Assembly (NCBI GenBank): GCA_958450365.1
Contig: CAUEEP010000034.1
Span: forward strand, 1 to 64,000
Length of the DNA: 64,000 nt
DNA from: Mesorhabditis belari
Taxonomy: Eukaryota > Nematoda > Chromadorea > Rhabditida > Rhabditidae
Direction of reading: 5' to 3'
How positions within the stretch are numbered: position 1 is the stretch's first letter; each line of letters starts with the position of its first letter. Shown one piece after another: positions 1 to 13,768 of this stretch. The notes below the pieces were generated by a model. The model ran no database searches. It was given only the letters and a program-made list of their open reading frames with translations, and was not told the origin of the DNA. The position numbers and the translations under genes were made by a program.

Positions 1-302
1 AAATATTTTTCAGTGTTTTGCCTTTACCCCAATATTTAGTGGTTAAAAATGGTTTTGGCTCTAGTTCTGACCTTGAAAAGTGCCGCAATAGTCGGCTCCA
101 TATAAAGTGAAATACACTATAGAAGCGCGCATTTTGGAGCGCCAAAGCTTCGCTTAAAAGGCCTTTCCACAAGTTCTCGTTGTGTTTTTTCGGAAACTAC
201 CTACAAAACTACCCCAGAAAAAGTGATTTTTGAAAGAAAAAAGTGTCCTGTGTAACTTTATTAGTACCCGATCGTGTTTCTACTTTATAAAATCTATTCT
301 AG

Positions 303-3300
303 GTTTGCTAAAAACACCATCTGAAACATCACCGAGAAAAGTGCTTTCTGAGAGTCAGCCAGATGCATCATCGGGAGACTGGGTAAGAACTGGCTTTTTA
401 AAAATTTCGATTTTTAGAGAATCAAGTTTGCGGCATTGGCAGCGGCTGATGATGAATTTGTTTACGAGCCCTCTCGCCCAACTGGAAAAGAAGACAGAAA
501 GGGTCCCTTGCGAGTCGGTGTCGAGAAATCCTCTGTCCTGATCGAGCTATGCAAGCCAAAGTTCAATTATCTTCCACTGAAAAACTCGAGTTAGTATTCG
601 TATCGTATTCGATAAAAGTCATCGTTTCTTTTCATTACATTTTAAGCTTAGGAAAATTATTATTAAGGTGAAGCCAATGTTCAAGGTAGTATTGAAAAAG
701 GGTCACGATCAATGAAATTTTTTTCAAATAATGTAAGTTTAAAACTTGAACCTGCTGAGTTTAACTTTTTTAGACAACACTTGCAACCAATGAAGAAACA
801 ATCGGTGAGACAACATCAACTGAATATGGAATCCATTACGTCCTTAATAAAGGTTCAACTTACACAATCTAATCAGTAAATGAGGTTCTTTTAGAAGGTT
901 GTGCAACATGGATCAGTTTTTCCTCTGCACAAGAAAGAAAATGAGTTACTCTACTCTTCGCCTATTAGATTTGGTGAGTATCATTGTTTTTAAAGTTGCG
1001 AAATAAGTTTTAGGATCCAAAGTCGACCAGTTCTCCAATTAATGAAAATTTGTATGTGCAGAGTACTTTGTGAGAAACAATGTAAGGAAAACTTTGCTGA
1101 TAAAATTTTTTTTTAATTTTAGAGCCGACTACATGGACCAACCTCAGAGATTTCTCCTATTCGTCATCTGGAAACAAGCCAACACAGTGCTGGCCTCGCA
1201 AAGAATCAAGGGAGATTGTGCAAGTTTCCAACAAATTTCTCATGTAGATTTATTGATGTCCTTTAGACTCAACATGGCTCTTATTTGCAAACTGAGCTAT
1301 CTCTTCAATGCCCGCTTATTTGAGTAATTGACTTCCTCAAAACCAATCTCCAAATCAACAGTGATGGCCGAGGCTGATTTTATTTGTTTTTAAGCAAATT
1401 TTGTGTTAGGTAAAGCCGCGCTTGCCCACTTTTCACACACTTTGGCGTGGCTCCGCTGGAACGCCGATTGTTCAAGGCGCCGATCCTAAAGAACCCGCTA
1501 AACCACCTGTTCCTCCTACAGCTAACATAAAGAATTTGCGTTCTCGATGGGAGGTTAGTATTTTGTATTGAAAAGTCATTTTTGTTTAGTTTTCTTCCGC
1601 AACCGGTACACCCCTTCATCCAGATGCCACCGAAGACGAGCTTTTGAATACAGCGCGACACATGGCTGAGACGGCAATTCCAATCAAGAAAACTGTGAAA
1701 AAGGTTTTTTTTCGATAGGTTTTGTGTGGCACATGTTTGAATAACCCATTTAGTTGCCTTTCCAACACGGCCTCTTATCCATCTACGCGTAAGAGCATTG
1801 ACGACATGCGGAGCACGCCGAATAAGATACCCTGCAATAATGACAGTGAAGAGGATGAGGAGGAAAGCCAAGAACCAACTCTCGAACAGGTGATCATTTT
1901 CGGAGAACCTAGGTAGACCATCATCTTTAGTGTTCAATGCTATTTACATCTTTAAATTAAAATTAAAGGAACATCCTGAGGATGGGCCAAACCAAGATGG
2001 GGAGGTGATTGAAGAGGGCGACTTTGATGACTCGTACTTTCAACATGAGACCAATGAGACTGTGGATGGAATTCAAGCAATTGATGCGGTAGAGTTACCC
2101 TGTTTTCCTTTCCATTTATAACTATGCAGGCTTTCGAATTCATCAACAGCCCACAAAAGCATTCCCACGTTTCACTGCGCCAGGATTATCACGGGACCCC
2201 CAACTCAAGCAACCAATTTGGCCCTTTAGCCACGCACGAAATGAGCGTTAATGAATCGCCCGAGAAGCCCTCTTTACTACGGTAGTAGTTCAAATCTTCT
2301 ATGTAGATTCACTTTTTAGCCCTACACACCGCCATTCACGTCAACAAACTTGCAGCCACTCAACTCCGACACAACCACGCTTCAAACAGCGATCCTGCTT
2401 TGGTAGTTTCTAAACAATAGTTTAAAATTCCAAAATATTTAGGCTCATTCAATCTCTTTTTATCGGAAACAACGCTCGGCAAAGGATGACAAAATCGAAA
2501 AATTGTTTTGCAGGAGTGCAAACGCCGACCTCGCAACAAAAAGTGCTTTTTCTTTGGAAATCTTGGCAATCATTTTTATTTAGGTTATTCAAGCCGAGTC
2601 ACATCATGACAGAGAGAAAAGAGTTGACACTACGGTAAAAGAACTCTTCAAATTTTTTAAAGTAAGATTTTAGGCTCGCATTCGGCAAGCAATCGCCGTT
2701 GAAGGGGAACGGGTTGAGCAAGCTTCCCCGAGCTTTGATGTTTTGCCGCCAATCAGGAAAATTCTCAGGAAGTCGTGAGGAGGCTGATGCCCAACGAGCA
2801 CTGCTTATTGCCAAGGAAACCCAAAATGTTCTTATCACGGAAATGGAGCGTATTGACCAACTGAGATCGCAAGACATTGACGCTCCTCGAGGCGCTCTTC
2901 AAATTTCGCAAATTAAACTGTTTTTGTCGCGTGATTTCTTGAAGGGCTTAAGAGATCATTTTGGAGGTAAATGATTTTAATTTGTCGCATTAAACATGGA
3001 CTTAGATATCGATGTCGTCTACTATTTCGTAATCCTTATCAAATGCGAGACCACTTTGCTTCACACGGCATTGAATTCAAACGAAAACAAGATTAATGAT
3101 GTAAGCGAAGCTTTCATTTAGTATCTTAAATCATTTCAGGATGGATCAATCGAATTGAAAAAATATTTCCAAATCGAGAACATTCATCCGGATTTTAACT
3201 GCATCTTTGAAGTGTATGCCTTGGTAAGCTTGTATTTGATTAAACAGATAGCAAAATTAGAACATTTTTTTGTTTCAATTCAAAGCCTATTTTAGAGATC

Positions 3301-4161
3301 AAAAAGAAGGCATGTCGCATGAAGAGAAATATCGTATCAAAGGAGGAACGTTGAAGAGTATCCAATCTGGCTTCACCATGAAAACACAGAAAAATTCGTC
3401 GCACCACAACCCAATCCTTGATTCGGGCTTCAATTGGGTGGATCTAAATAAATTTCCGTCTATTCATCTGTTCTTTAGTTGGTCGACTCAATCTTCACAT
3501 AAATGGAACGGATCGACGCAAATTCCACTTGATCGAGCCACAACACCCTCTATCGGGAGAAGTACACATGAAAATTAAAAGTTAGTTTTATTTGTTTCAA
3601 AAATTTCTACAAATGAATGAACTTTAGGTCCGCCACTGGCAAAGCCGGAGTTCCTCATCGCGGATTCCTTTCACTCTATCAGAAGACGCAAGGATTAGCT
3701 TCTTGACTCGGTTGGCAGTTTTAAAGTTAACGTTTATAATGGATATTTTTTTCAGATATTGGTGCGTTCTAGAGAAGGGGTGAAATGAAGTTTTGGCGTA
3801 GCCCCGAAGATGAAAAACACCAAGGTATTTGATCATCTACATATGATCCAACTAGGCATGTTTACTTTAGGATTGGGCTGTCTCAATCGATTTGTCGACT
3901 TGCACGAAAGACGGAGCTATCGTTGAGCCACATGGAAATTTCCCCATTCTTTTCACATCGACGTTTGGGTACCAAAAGAAGGCACAAATCGAGAAATGGA
4001 AAACTGGTGGTGAATACTTTTAATTACATTGGCGAAGAATAATTAAATTGTTTAGAGTATTGATGGCGGCCGATCACAAAGAAATGCTTGTTGAATGGAT
4101 TAATGCGCTTAACAAGACGGTCCGAAATTTGTTGGTTTGGAGTACCTCAATAAATCACTAA
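303..4161 (+). CDS. Anillin (actomyosin ring scaffold), 3' part of gene
   Basis: Anillin links F-actin, myosin, septins and RhoA at the cell cortex in cytokinesis. About 16 exons can be read. Early exons are low-complexity, with a NIKNLRSRWE stretch near 1530-1556 and an acidic exon at 1753-1890. The anillin homology domain starts near 2445; the exon from about 2674 encodes SREEADAQRALLIAKETQN and is followed by VVYYFVILIKCETTLL (3010-3060). A C-terminal PH domain follows: GFLSLYQKTQGLAS (3661-3705), RYWCVLE (3755-3775), FWRSPEDEKH, and the closing helix HKEMLVEWINALNKTV before the stop at 4159-4161. The 5' end is not certain and probably lies upstream of the window. Frame breaks occur at a CCCC run (2726-2729), at 3704-3706 and at GGGG (3777-3780). 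The domain order AHD then PH is diagnostic of the family. Which nematode paralogue (ani-1, ani-2 or ani-3) it is cannot be decided. Confidence 0.82.
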
Positions 4162-5349
4162 ATTAATTTTACATTTTGTTTTGTCGTTTTACTTTTGATC
4201 AACGGATTTTTAGTGACTTTAGGCGTCATTTTTGTGAATTTATTTGTATTTTTCTATTTATTTTGAGAACTTTACCAACTCGCATGATCCTCTGCTTTCT
4301 CTCAAGAGTTCGAATTTTATTTGTATGTACTTTTTTAACGACAAGAAATTGCTGTGCTGAAATAAAGTGTATTATATTAATGTAAAATGCACTTCTGACT
4401 ACTTTAACATATAAAAATCGTAGATTGCCTAACATTGAAACAAGTCCTTCGATTATCTAGGCAATGAACCTCCTTGATACACTTATAACAATCGATGTCT
4501 CCTACCAGGGAGAGGTGGAGTTTAAGCCTGTAGAATGGCACCCTGATAGAGTTTGACCCGGGGAAATCCGAATCCCGTTTTTTTTTTTGGACAATCATGG
4601 TCCAAATCCGGCTATCGCGGCATTTCGCTTTTTTTTCTAAAAGATCTGTACATAGTATAAAATGTAGCTAAAGTAATTTAGGTACTTGTTCAAAAAATTG
4701 TAACCTTACTCTTTTTAAAGACTCAATTTTCAACACAATACACAAGGCACAAAAAAAATCAGCATTTATCCATAAAGCGGAAAAAGTATGAAAAGCAAAA
4801 ATATTCTTCACATCGAGGGCATCGGAGAAAAGCCATTTCACCGCGCCGACGATTCGCTGCAAATCATTCATGTTCGAGCGTTCGAGCAAAAGAACAATGA
4901 TGCCGGCGTAATTTTTTGTAAATCCGAACCATGATCATCTGCCTATGAATCCTCTGCGCTAGCTCCACACCACTGATGGAGCATTTGTACTCGCTAGAGA
5001 GCACCCCTAAATTCCAATACAAAAACTTTGATGCCAAATATCAGGCGATTGAGAAGTCCGCAGAAAAACTAAAAACGGAGTCAAATTCCCGTGTCAAACT
5101 CTACCAGGGTGCCATTAAACTCCACCTTAAGTTGATGCCTCCTCCCTAGTTAGAGATACCGATGTATGGCTTGACTGGTGAAAATTTTAGCGTATTTTAT
5201 CGACGTATCACAGAATTTGTAGAACAAGGCAAATCAAATTGAACATTCGAAATACAATTGAGCTAAAATGAAAACCTAATCACAACAAAGAACGTGAACT
5301 CTAAAACTCAAAACACAATAACTATCATTAAATTTGTTGGTTTTATTCT
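4162..5349. other. Intergenic gap between convergent genes
   Basis: This gap separates the anillin stop from the ferredoxin stop, so it should hold two 3' UTRs. An AATAAA overlaps the end of the anillin frame (about 4149) and another AATAAA occurs near 4360. Most of the rest is the imperfect fold-back element at 4491-5163. No coding exon is evident. Confidence 0.6.
4491..5163. repeat. Imperfect inverted-repeat (MITE-like) element
   Basis: The left arm (4491-4570) and the reverse complement of the right arm (5085-5163) share a series of blocks in the same order: GGTGGAGTTTAA, ATGGCACCCTG and TAGAGTTTGAC, then a C/G-rich end. The arms differ by small indels, so this is an old copy. No transposase is visible between them. 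Confidence 0.55.
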
Positions 5350-6391
5350 CTAATCTTGTCGAGCATCTCGGCGCACAGTTGGAACGGTGACGGTGATCTC
5401 CGGCCCTGAAAGAATAAAGTTTGAGCGTTGTTATAAACAACAGCCTTTAAAACTGGCCTACGGCTAAAGCTGTCCCTTTTAATCAAATGTGGAAACTAGA
5501 TAAAATTTTGGATATAATAGTCAAATTTTCAGACCGATTGGTTTGGCCGTTTTTTCTAAAACAGCGGAACAGACACACATATACTCTCTCCCTTATAATG
5601 AGTAAGATATCTACCACAAAACTCAATTTAATATGTTCTAATACTAATCATCCAGCTAAATCTCACGCACCTAACACCTTAAACTACATATATCTAAACC
5701 CACCATCCTCTCTTCTCGACTCGTATTTGACATCCCAATCGTGAATAATCGCTCAATTCAGGCGCCAAATCGAGCATATCCAGTTCCTCTTCGCCGGCCG
5801 GGTTTGTCTAAAAATTCGTGATTGTACATTAGCGACCGTAAATCGGTAATCAACGAAAAGATGAACCTTATCAACTCTGTCGAAATGTTCTTTACTCAAT
5901 ATGACGTGGCATGTACAACAAGCGAGAGTTCTAAACAAATGTTTAAGTTTAAAGTTATGAAACCAAACCCTTCGCAAGCTCCATATCCGTCAAGTGGAAG
6001 ATCGTTATCGACTATAACATCTAGTAACGAATCCCCGAGCTAAAAATGAGAAAATTGTGTTTTCAAAAAGAATTTTCAGACCTTTGCTTTTCCGGTGAAC
6101 GTTTGATCACCGCACACGAAATGTACAGAGTCGATCTTTTTCGGAGCATTCGATGATAGACTTCTCGCCGAGCATCGGAGTGACGTTGAATCGTTGATGG
6201 TGTTTAATCGGAAGCGGAGCTGAAAAGCAATAGAATTACCGTCTTGAAATCTTCAAGACGATGATGCAAAATCGGTATCAACTATTTTTACGCACTATTT
6301 ACCCCAAAATACGCACTCTTAACGTCGATGTTATCCTCGGTAGTGTGATCGATGTGCTCGCTGTCGCAATCAATCGCCCTAGACGAAACAT
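5350..6391 (-). CDS. Mitochondrial [2Fe-2S] ferredoxin, adrenodoxin type
   Basis: Mitochondrial ferredoxins pass electrons from ferredoxin reductase to P450 enzymes and to the Fe-S cluster assembly machinery. Exon 1 (ATG at 6391) encodes a basic, Ser/Thr-rich presequence beginning MFRLGRLIATAS, typical of a mitochondrial targeting signal. Later exons encode KKIDSVHFVCGDQTFTGKAK, then GDSLLDVIVDNDLPLDGYGA, then the cluster loop ACEGTLACCTCH. The loop is split by an intron inside ACEG/TLACC. The next exon carries DMLDLAPELSDYSRLGCQI and the last ends TVTVPTVRRDARQD. The four cluster cysteines are present (C-x5-C-x2-C and the C of GCQI). The reading phase between the last two exons does not match by one base, so the donor or an indel near 5700-5750 is unresolved. 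A TTTTACAG trans-splice-like acceptor lies upstream of the ATG. Confidence 0.88.
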
Positions 6392-7032
6392 TTACGGTGT
6401 GAAATACGGTAATCAAAATCGATCCTGTAAAACGAATCACGATTCAATTTACGCGTAACCCTCCCATTTGGCCAAAGTATCTATCATAAGCGTTTCCCAA
6501 CCCATTGCTTTGCCTTACAAATCATTTTTGATTTCAATGTTTATTCCAAATACACCTACAAGTGGAAACAGTTAGAAAAAAAACACGGTTCTTTAGCAGA
6601 TCATGATAGACACCAGCTTTCACTGCACATAATAAAGATAGACAATCAAGAAACATAAAAATACCCCTAAAGACACAAGATAAATATAGAATTTAGGGTC
6701 GTACGAAGGAGATGATGACCAAGAGAAATAGATATAGCAAAGTTCATTGAAAAACAAAAGAAAAGCGATTACATGGTTACTTAACAAGATAAAACTGTTT
6801 AAAAGCATTTAGTGTAAGATTCCTAAAGTTGTAAAGCTCGAACAGAATCGCTGACTGGATCTGGGAGTATTGTGCTGAGGAAAAACAGCGGCTGTTTCCA
6901 GAAGCAAAAGTTTCTAGAATCCTTCCACCTATCAAAAATACTTTGGCTTCTGAACCAACTCAAAAAATATAAAACCAAATGACACCAAATCAATGCTAAT
7001 AACAAAATAAGTGAACCCATCAAACAAATTAA
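6392..7032. other. Spacer between BAZ1-like and ferredoxin genes
   Basis: About 640 bp separates the BAZ1 stop from the ferredoxin start on the same strand. It is AT-rich and holds the BAZ1 3' UTR and the ferredoxin leader with a TTTTACAG acceptor. No further exon or repeat is recognised. Confidence 0.5.
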
Positions 7033-10000
7033 TCACTTTTCAAAGTCGACTCTACAAGAACGCCGTCGGCCGGAATTGTCGTGGAAGATCGGTTGAAGGT
7101 GCTTGCCCCAGAATTCCTCTAGTTGCACAGCACACTAAAAGTTCATTTACAGACAAAATAACCCCAAAGACTTACATCATAAATCTCACTGTCCTCCAAA
7201 TTATACTTCTTGCAATTCATGACGACCAAGAGAGCATCATCTTTGATCTAAAGTTGATTAATAAAGGATCATCTAGCAAAATTTCTAACCTGCTCAGCCG
7301 AGTCGTAGTCGTGATTTTTAGCTTGTTGATGATTGTTCGAAGATCCATTGGTTTCTTGATCACATCACGATAATCGGGAACCTGAAAAGCACCACATGTA
7401 AACTCAATGATCAATCGATCATGTTTTGCCTATGCTTTGGAAGCCCTTAACTGTTCGAATTAAATACCTCTTTTGGATCAACTGGCTCAAGGAACGGCCA
7501 AGCATACTCTTCCCTCATCGCCAACCGGATCACATCCTCCAGCTTCTTGATCTTCTCCTAGAATTGGTACTGCTCAATCAAGGTTCTAGGTCAAATACCT
7601 TCAAATTTGGATCCGAGTCCCTCAACCCCAGGCCAAACGATCTGTTCGACATCATTGAGCTATCATTCACTAAACAAAAATAATTTAAACACCATAAAAT
7701 GTGAACTCTACCACTTGTATTCTTTGTACTTCGACGCTGAGCAGCCACCTGGCGTTTGCTTTTTCTTCTCCCGTCATAATCCGACTCCGAACAGGTATCC
7801 TCATCAGCACTCTGGGAGTCTTCAGTCTAAAAGTTAGAGCAGGTAAGTTATTACAATGAACACTAGCACCTCATCATCTCCCTTCATCGAATCGTCTTCC
7901 TGATTGCCCGACCCATTTGTTACACTTGAGTCCGCGTTACTATCCTGCCGAGCAATCCTAAAAACATGTAGCTAATAAAGTTAGCCTACAAACTTTTTCT
8001 TTGGTGGTGCCAATGATGATAACCGCTCGATGTTGTACTCTGCTCGTTTGACTTTTCTGCCTGACGAAGTACGCACCACCGACAAACTGAAAGCCAAGGT
8101 AACTCCTGTTAAATATGACCACACACCTGTTTTCGTTTGACGATTGACTTGCTTCATTCTCGTCATTCCCATCCATTTCATCATCGCTTACGTGACCGTT
8201 AGCTAAACATTGAGTATTTGCTTATTACGGTGATTTTTAAACTCACCATGCCCATTTGTTTTGTTTTTCTCAGCAGAATTTTCTTCGGGTTGCACCTCTT
8301 CTTCAACTCGGCAATCTTGGCACGAATAGGGATTGACAACTTCTTTCAGCCTTGGTCGAGCACAGTCCAAATGGTAACATCTAAGCGTTATTGACATGAA
8401 CATGATCCATCTATCAAAACCTACTTATCACACTCCAAAGCAAACGACAAGGTCCTCCGGTGTTCCCTTCTTTCTACAAACGCGACACTTTGCCTAAAAT
8501 GTATTAAATGCAAAATAACGCCGCCAACCACTCACCAGCAATTTACTTTTTTCCCATTGAATGGCTGACTCGATTGAGAAGAGGTGAAGAGCTAGAGAAG
8601 GCACCGATTTGCAGTCAACAACAGAGCGCATCCAGTGAATCAATGTCCAAGTGGGCTCGATGACGCTGCCCGCTAAAAGAATAATTTTTACATTTCATCT
8701 CCCTTGAAGTTTCCCGGGTTTGACTTCATCACTCCTTCAACAGAAAACTCACGAGCTATCCTTGTGAACGGCTTCTTAATGTATTTGGCATTGATCGCTT
8801 GGACGACTTGCAGAAAAGCGATTCCAACCCTATAATGACATTAGATCCAAACAAAGTTTGAAAATTTTACTTTTGAATATCAGTCAACGATTCAAAGTTT
8901 TCTCTTGAGTGAAGCACTTCTCGTTCCTTGATTTCACAAACAACGTCATCTAAATGGTGTTTTGGTATGCCAATTATAAATTCAAACCTTGTAGCATCGA
9001 TGTGATGTCGCCGGTTTCCGTCAAGACTTTTTCGCCACTCCTCTCTGTTGATGTAGCTGGGGAGTCGACCAAGAAAGCCTTCTGTCATCTGAAATAAGAG
9101 ATGTTTCCCCTACAACTTAAAACCAAATTTACCTTTTCTTCCAGCTCCAAAATCATATCGATCACCACATCGAGCCATTTAATCGAGTTTTCTTGTTTTG
9201 CTGGATCCTCTGCCATTTCCATAAAAGATTGAGAAAGTTGTCCGTTATTAGCCTTATTGTTCTAAAAGTTGATTAAATGTGGAAGAAGCGCTTAAACAAA
9301 CCGTTTTCTCAACCAGTTCATGCAATTGAGGCTTCAAGTAGTTGATCTCTTCGACCAAAGCAATTTCTCGAAAACCACGAGGATTGCAAGCACTCAACAC
9401 CTAAAGCAGTATGATTAACATTGTTTTGCAAACTTTAGTTACTTCTTCCAATTGCTCCAGTGATTGAACATAGGTCCATTTTGGTCGTTGTTGGGCTTTC
9501 AATCCATGGACTGGACAATTTTCCATTTTTGCCGTACAAGCAAAGACCTCTTGACGCCAATCGTCTTCTGCCAAATGCTCGCCCTAAAAATTTTCCGTCA
9601 AATGCGCACAGTACCCAAAGCTAATTTAATCCAGAATACAAACCATATTTTTGCACGGAGTTGCTTCTGCTTGACAGCTGCCAATTCGATCTCCTCTACC
9701 AGGATTCTCAACCAACAAGATCGGTATCTAAATACGTATTGTAATAAGCATTGTGCACCAAATTACCTGATCACAAACAAAGTAATTTCTAAAAGCACGA
9801 TCTCTTCCAAGAGAGCACGGGCCGAACAGACCTAAACACTGTGTAAAGAAGCCAAGTAACTTGACGCTTACTTGAAACTTCAAAGATGTCGGCTCGCATA
9901 TCCTCAATCGCTTCTTGCACAAGTGTTTTCTGGAGCTCTCTCGCGAAGCAAATTTCACCAAGATCAAATTCGAGCCATGCAATGCCAGCTAGTAGAATCT

Positions 10001-13000
10001 AAATCAATTTTACAAAATTGTGTAAACCACGCACGTTCAAATCAAGTAAAGTATATAGCCCACTTTGCGCAATTCTTCTTTGTCGTGTCTTCGTCCCTCT
10101 TGTGCTGCTTTGAGCATTGCTTTCAGTTTCATCGAGTCTTTTGAAGTCTTCGGAATGTTCACTTCGTTACCCTCAGCCTCCATTTCTCTCAACAAGCGAG
10201 CATCTTTTGCTTCCTAAATAGAATTGGAAATAAAACACTAGCTGTATACAAACCGCTTCTTGCTTAGTGTCCCAGTTCTTCAACTTCCTCAGCTCGATTC
10301 GTTGGGTGCAAATCTCCTCAACGCGTTCAGTGGCATGGTTTCTGAAAAAGATTTAATAAGATTACAGTGAAATTTAGTTCACCTAATCTTCGCGTAAGTC
10401 AAAAGTTGTTGAATGATGACATGAAGTAGATCCAATCTCTCCTCGGGCTCCAAATCAAACACGGTACTCTAAAACAACAGCCATATAATTTGTAAATGTA
10501 ATTTAGTTTGCAATTGTAATTTATCTGAGTCACTTACCACTTCAAGTTTCCTTATCACATCTGGATGTTCTATTCGGTACATGTAGGCCGGGTCTTCATA
10601 AAAGCGGATCGATCCTCGTTGAAAGAGCCTATAAGAAAAATCATTTAATCAACGAATTGATTGAGGTAACCTATGTCTATGTTTCCCGGAGCGCGTCACA
10701 TAGCCGCTCGTCAAGAATAGCAGTCGCAGCACTTCCGTTATCGACAACCAATCAGTGTACAAATTGCGAACAGAAGAGCCTGTACAAAATCAGTTATTAG
10801 CTTTCCAACTAAAATACAGGGTGTTCCAACAAAAAAGTCAGTTCAACGCGATTTCTCTCAGAATTTCTAGTGGCTCCTGGTGGTTATTGTGGTGCCAAAG
10901 TGGATATTTTGGGCGGGTAAATTTTTGATATTTTGTCACTTTTTCTCGATTTCGTGACTTTCCCATACATGAAATTTCTCAGCAACCATGGTCACCATCA
11001 CCATGAGATTTTTGCCATAAGATTAAAACTTTGGATTGGCATTGTGGTGTCATATTAGAGTTAATAAATAAACTAAGTTTTTTAGCCAAACACTTTGTTC
11101 ATCTACATTATATGATAATCTGTCGTACATAAGAGATTTTCAATTCGCCCTTTGAAGAAGTGTCCCGTTTTTCCAAGGAAACGCTGATCAATAAAGTGTA
11201 TGGCTTAAATTTGTAGTTATCCTAATAATGTTTATTATGCGCCACAATGCCAGTACAAAGTTTTAATTTTATGGCAAAAATCTCATGGTGGTGGTGACCA
11301 TGGTGGCTCAGAAATTTGATGCATGACGTGACGAAATCGAGAAAAAGTGACAAAATATCAAAAATTTATCCGCCCAAAATATTCACTGTGGCACCACAAT
11401 AACCACCAGGAGCCACTAGAAATTCTGAGAAAAATCGCGCTGAGCTGACTTTTTTTGTTGTAACACACTGTATTTCCATAAAAGCTTCTTACCAAGAGTG
11501 TATCGTATTTCCTCGTGCAAACGGGTCATCGTTTTCAACTCGGCACCGTGCTCAGGATGCTCATAATCGGGATTCATCTCCATCACCACCTCATCCCTTC
11601 GTGAAAAATCCACTAAGTACTCAAATTGATCAATTTATTGCTTCAAAGTGCTACCTTCATCTCCTTCTTCTTCGTCGCAAATCTCAGCACGTGCCTTCAG
11701 TAAAATTTCCATCAGAATTGAGAATGTAGAGTTTCGTGGATCTCGACATCTGTAAAAAAATTGTAAAAACAAAAGATATTTCACACTTACCGCAAGGCAA
11801 CCACCACATCCGAAAGAGTGACTCGTGTTGTGCTTTTCTTCTCCTTGATTGGCAAGAATTCGGCAAACGAGGCAAAGAACTGGAGTACGTCAAGCATTTT
11901 TCCAAACATCTTATCGGAGAGCCATTCCGGAAGTGGGATTTGGGGCAAATTAGGCATTGGCTAAAGTTTTCATTGAGAAATTTTGACAAATTTGCTTACC
12001 TTCAAATCATCACACTCAAGATCGTCTCGTTTGCGGGCCCAGCTCTGTAGTGCCTCCTTCTTCTTGCGGTGTTTCTCTTGCTCCTAAATAGGATTCATAA
12101 AAAGTTAAGTTTTAGTCTACATATCCCTATTCCCAAGTTTAAAACGAATACATCAACATACCCGTTTCCGTGCTTCCTTGATCGCCTCGTTCAACTCGTC
12201 AATATTCCTCTTCGAAAGGAACTTCTCGGTTTGTTGCCATCTATAATGAATTGGAAATTATACTCAATAAAAAGTTCAAACTTCTCCAAATTTTCAACTC
12301 CCGCTCGTTTGGCTTTCTCAAATGTGATGTGTAGCTCGGCTTGTTGTTGCTTAATCTAAGCGTAACTAGTATCCAAATTGAAAATTAAATGCATACCTGA
12401 ACCTTTTTCTTCTCTGACAACGGTTTCTTTGAGGGGCTGCTTTGTTCAGACTTCTCAGCCTTTGGTGTCTTCTTCGAATGTCTTGAGGCTTTTGGAGTTT
12501 TTGATTTCTCCTAAGGATCCCATATCAGTAAAGAGAATACGTCTGATCACCAACCGGTTTATCACCCTTTTCACTGGCATCGTCGTCGGCATGTGCTTCA
12601 TCTTTCTTCAGCGATGCGCGTCCACGAAGAAGAACTGTTGTTTTTTGGAAAAACGGGCAACGGTCCAGCAAACAAATCTGCCCACTTGCGCTCAGATATG
12701 CCGTGCCGGTTCAAGTATTTATCCTAAAACAAATGTTTAAGTTCAGCGATTCCTTTTAAATAAATCACTTACCAAAACAACATATCGCTCTCCTTCTTGA
12801 TTTCGCACAGAGCATTTATTCTTCAAGAAGAGCTTCAAGTTTTGTCGACCCAGCACCCGTTTGTTGCGGCTAAAATAATAAATATAATTTTTGGCAAAAG
12901 CTACTAAAAATTACTATATATTCATGTATTGAACTCCAGTTTTCTCTCGATTTTCTCCCTCTACTCCATGTATCCGAAGGGTGTAACTGTAGGCTTCTGG

Positions 13001-13768
13001 AGACGGCGCGTGCATGTCCTTTAGCTTTCTAAACTTTGGGAATGATGATTAGAATATTGCACGACTTAAATAACTCTGAGGGCCCAAATATTATGCAATT
13101 AATGCGCATAATAGTTAACTAAGTCAAAAAACCATTTCACTTAATGCCAAAAATCAGAACTTACTCAGCGGGCTCCTTGTAATTGTTTGTATCCACGGTG
13201 ATGCCAATAACAGTAGCCGGCTTCTTTCCTTCACTCAATGTCACCTCTTCACCGATAAAATATCTAAAAGAATGTTATTAAAAGCCTATTTTCATTTAAC
13301 TAACCTGTCTTTCAAAAAATTGTACACATCGTTGAGAAGATCTTCAAATCGGCCCCTGCAAGTCAGCTCCTGGACAAGCCACAAAATTGGAATCTCGAGG
13401 TATTGTGGGAACTGGCCGAGTTGTTTCTAAAATTAATTTACAATCTCCGATCAATAAAAACCAACCATAGCATCTTGTTCCGACTCGAGCGCCTCGAAAA
13501 ATGTGAGATTTGACTTGTTGGTGTACTCGCATGACCACACCGTTGAATTCAACTCCATCAAGCGGTCGAAGAATTCACTAGACAAAAGATTTATTTAATC
13601 AATCTAACCCTTACTAATTTCACCATTATTTTCTGATTAAAAGCCTTTAACTTACTCATATGATGTGAAGATTTCATCTGTGGCCTCGCAGTAGTAGACT
13701 TTGATGTCGGGTGCCAATCCCTTTGGTGGCGAAATCTTTTCCCATGGACGCTTGTTGTAGAGAGGCAT
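7033..13768 (-). CDS. BAZ1/ACF1-type ISWI remodeller subunit (WAC, DDT, PHD, bromodomain)
   Basis: BAZ1A/ACF1 and BAZ1B/WSTF are large nuclear partners of the ISWI ATPase that help space nucleosomes. The ATG at 13768 opens a WAC domain: MPLYNKRPWEKISPPKGL, then EFFDRLMELNSTVWSCEYTN and LTFFEALESEQDAM. The DDT domain is at 11988-11796 (LPEWLSDKMFGKMLDVLQFF). A PHD finger spans about 8510-8300: CRVC, CLECDK (one base off frame), YHLDC and CQDC give the C4HC3 pattern. The bromodomain covers about 7560-7030: AWPFLEPVDPKE, VPDYRDVIKKPMDLRTII, and LVVMNCKKYN with the acetyl-lysine-contacting Asn. The protein ends FEK just after it. Frame breaks lie in T and A runs at 12641-12653, in an A run at 8437-8439 and in a T run at 7315-7319. 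A fold-back element occupies the intron at 10.8-11.5 kb. It sits 218 bp downstream of ADAT3. Confidence 0.88.
10817..11470. mobile_element. Fold-back MITE, mariner-like ends, in BAZ1 intron
   Basis: A 654-bp element whose arms of roughly 200-250 bp are inverted copies. The left end reads CAGGGTGTTCCAAC and the right end GTTGTAACACACTG. TA dinucleotides flank both ends (10815-10816 and 11471-11472), as expected of Tc1/mariner-type insertion. The centre has no transposase frame. The arms differ at several bases, so it is not a fresh copy. Confidence 0.8.

Noticed and set aside
9464..10144. Plus-strand open frames across 9.4-10.1 kb
   Set aside because: They are antisense to exons of the BAZ1 gene, which has domain support on the minus strand.
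10817..11470. Hidden transposase in the BAZ1 intronic element
   Set aside because: The centre of about 150 bp is too short and shows no catalytic motifs.
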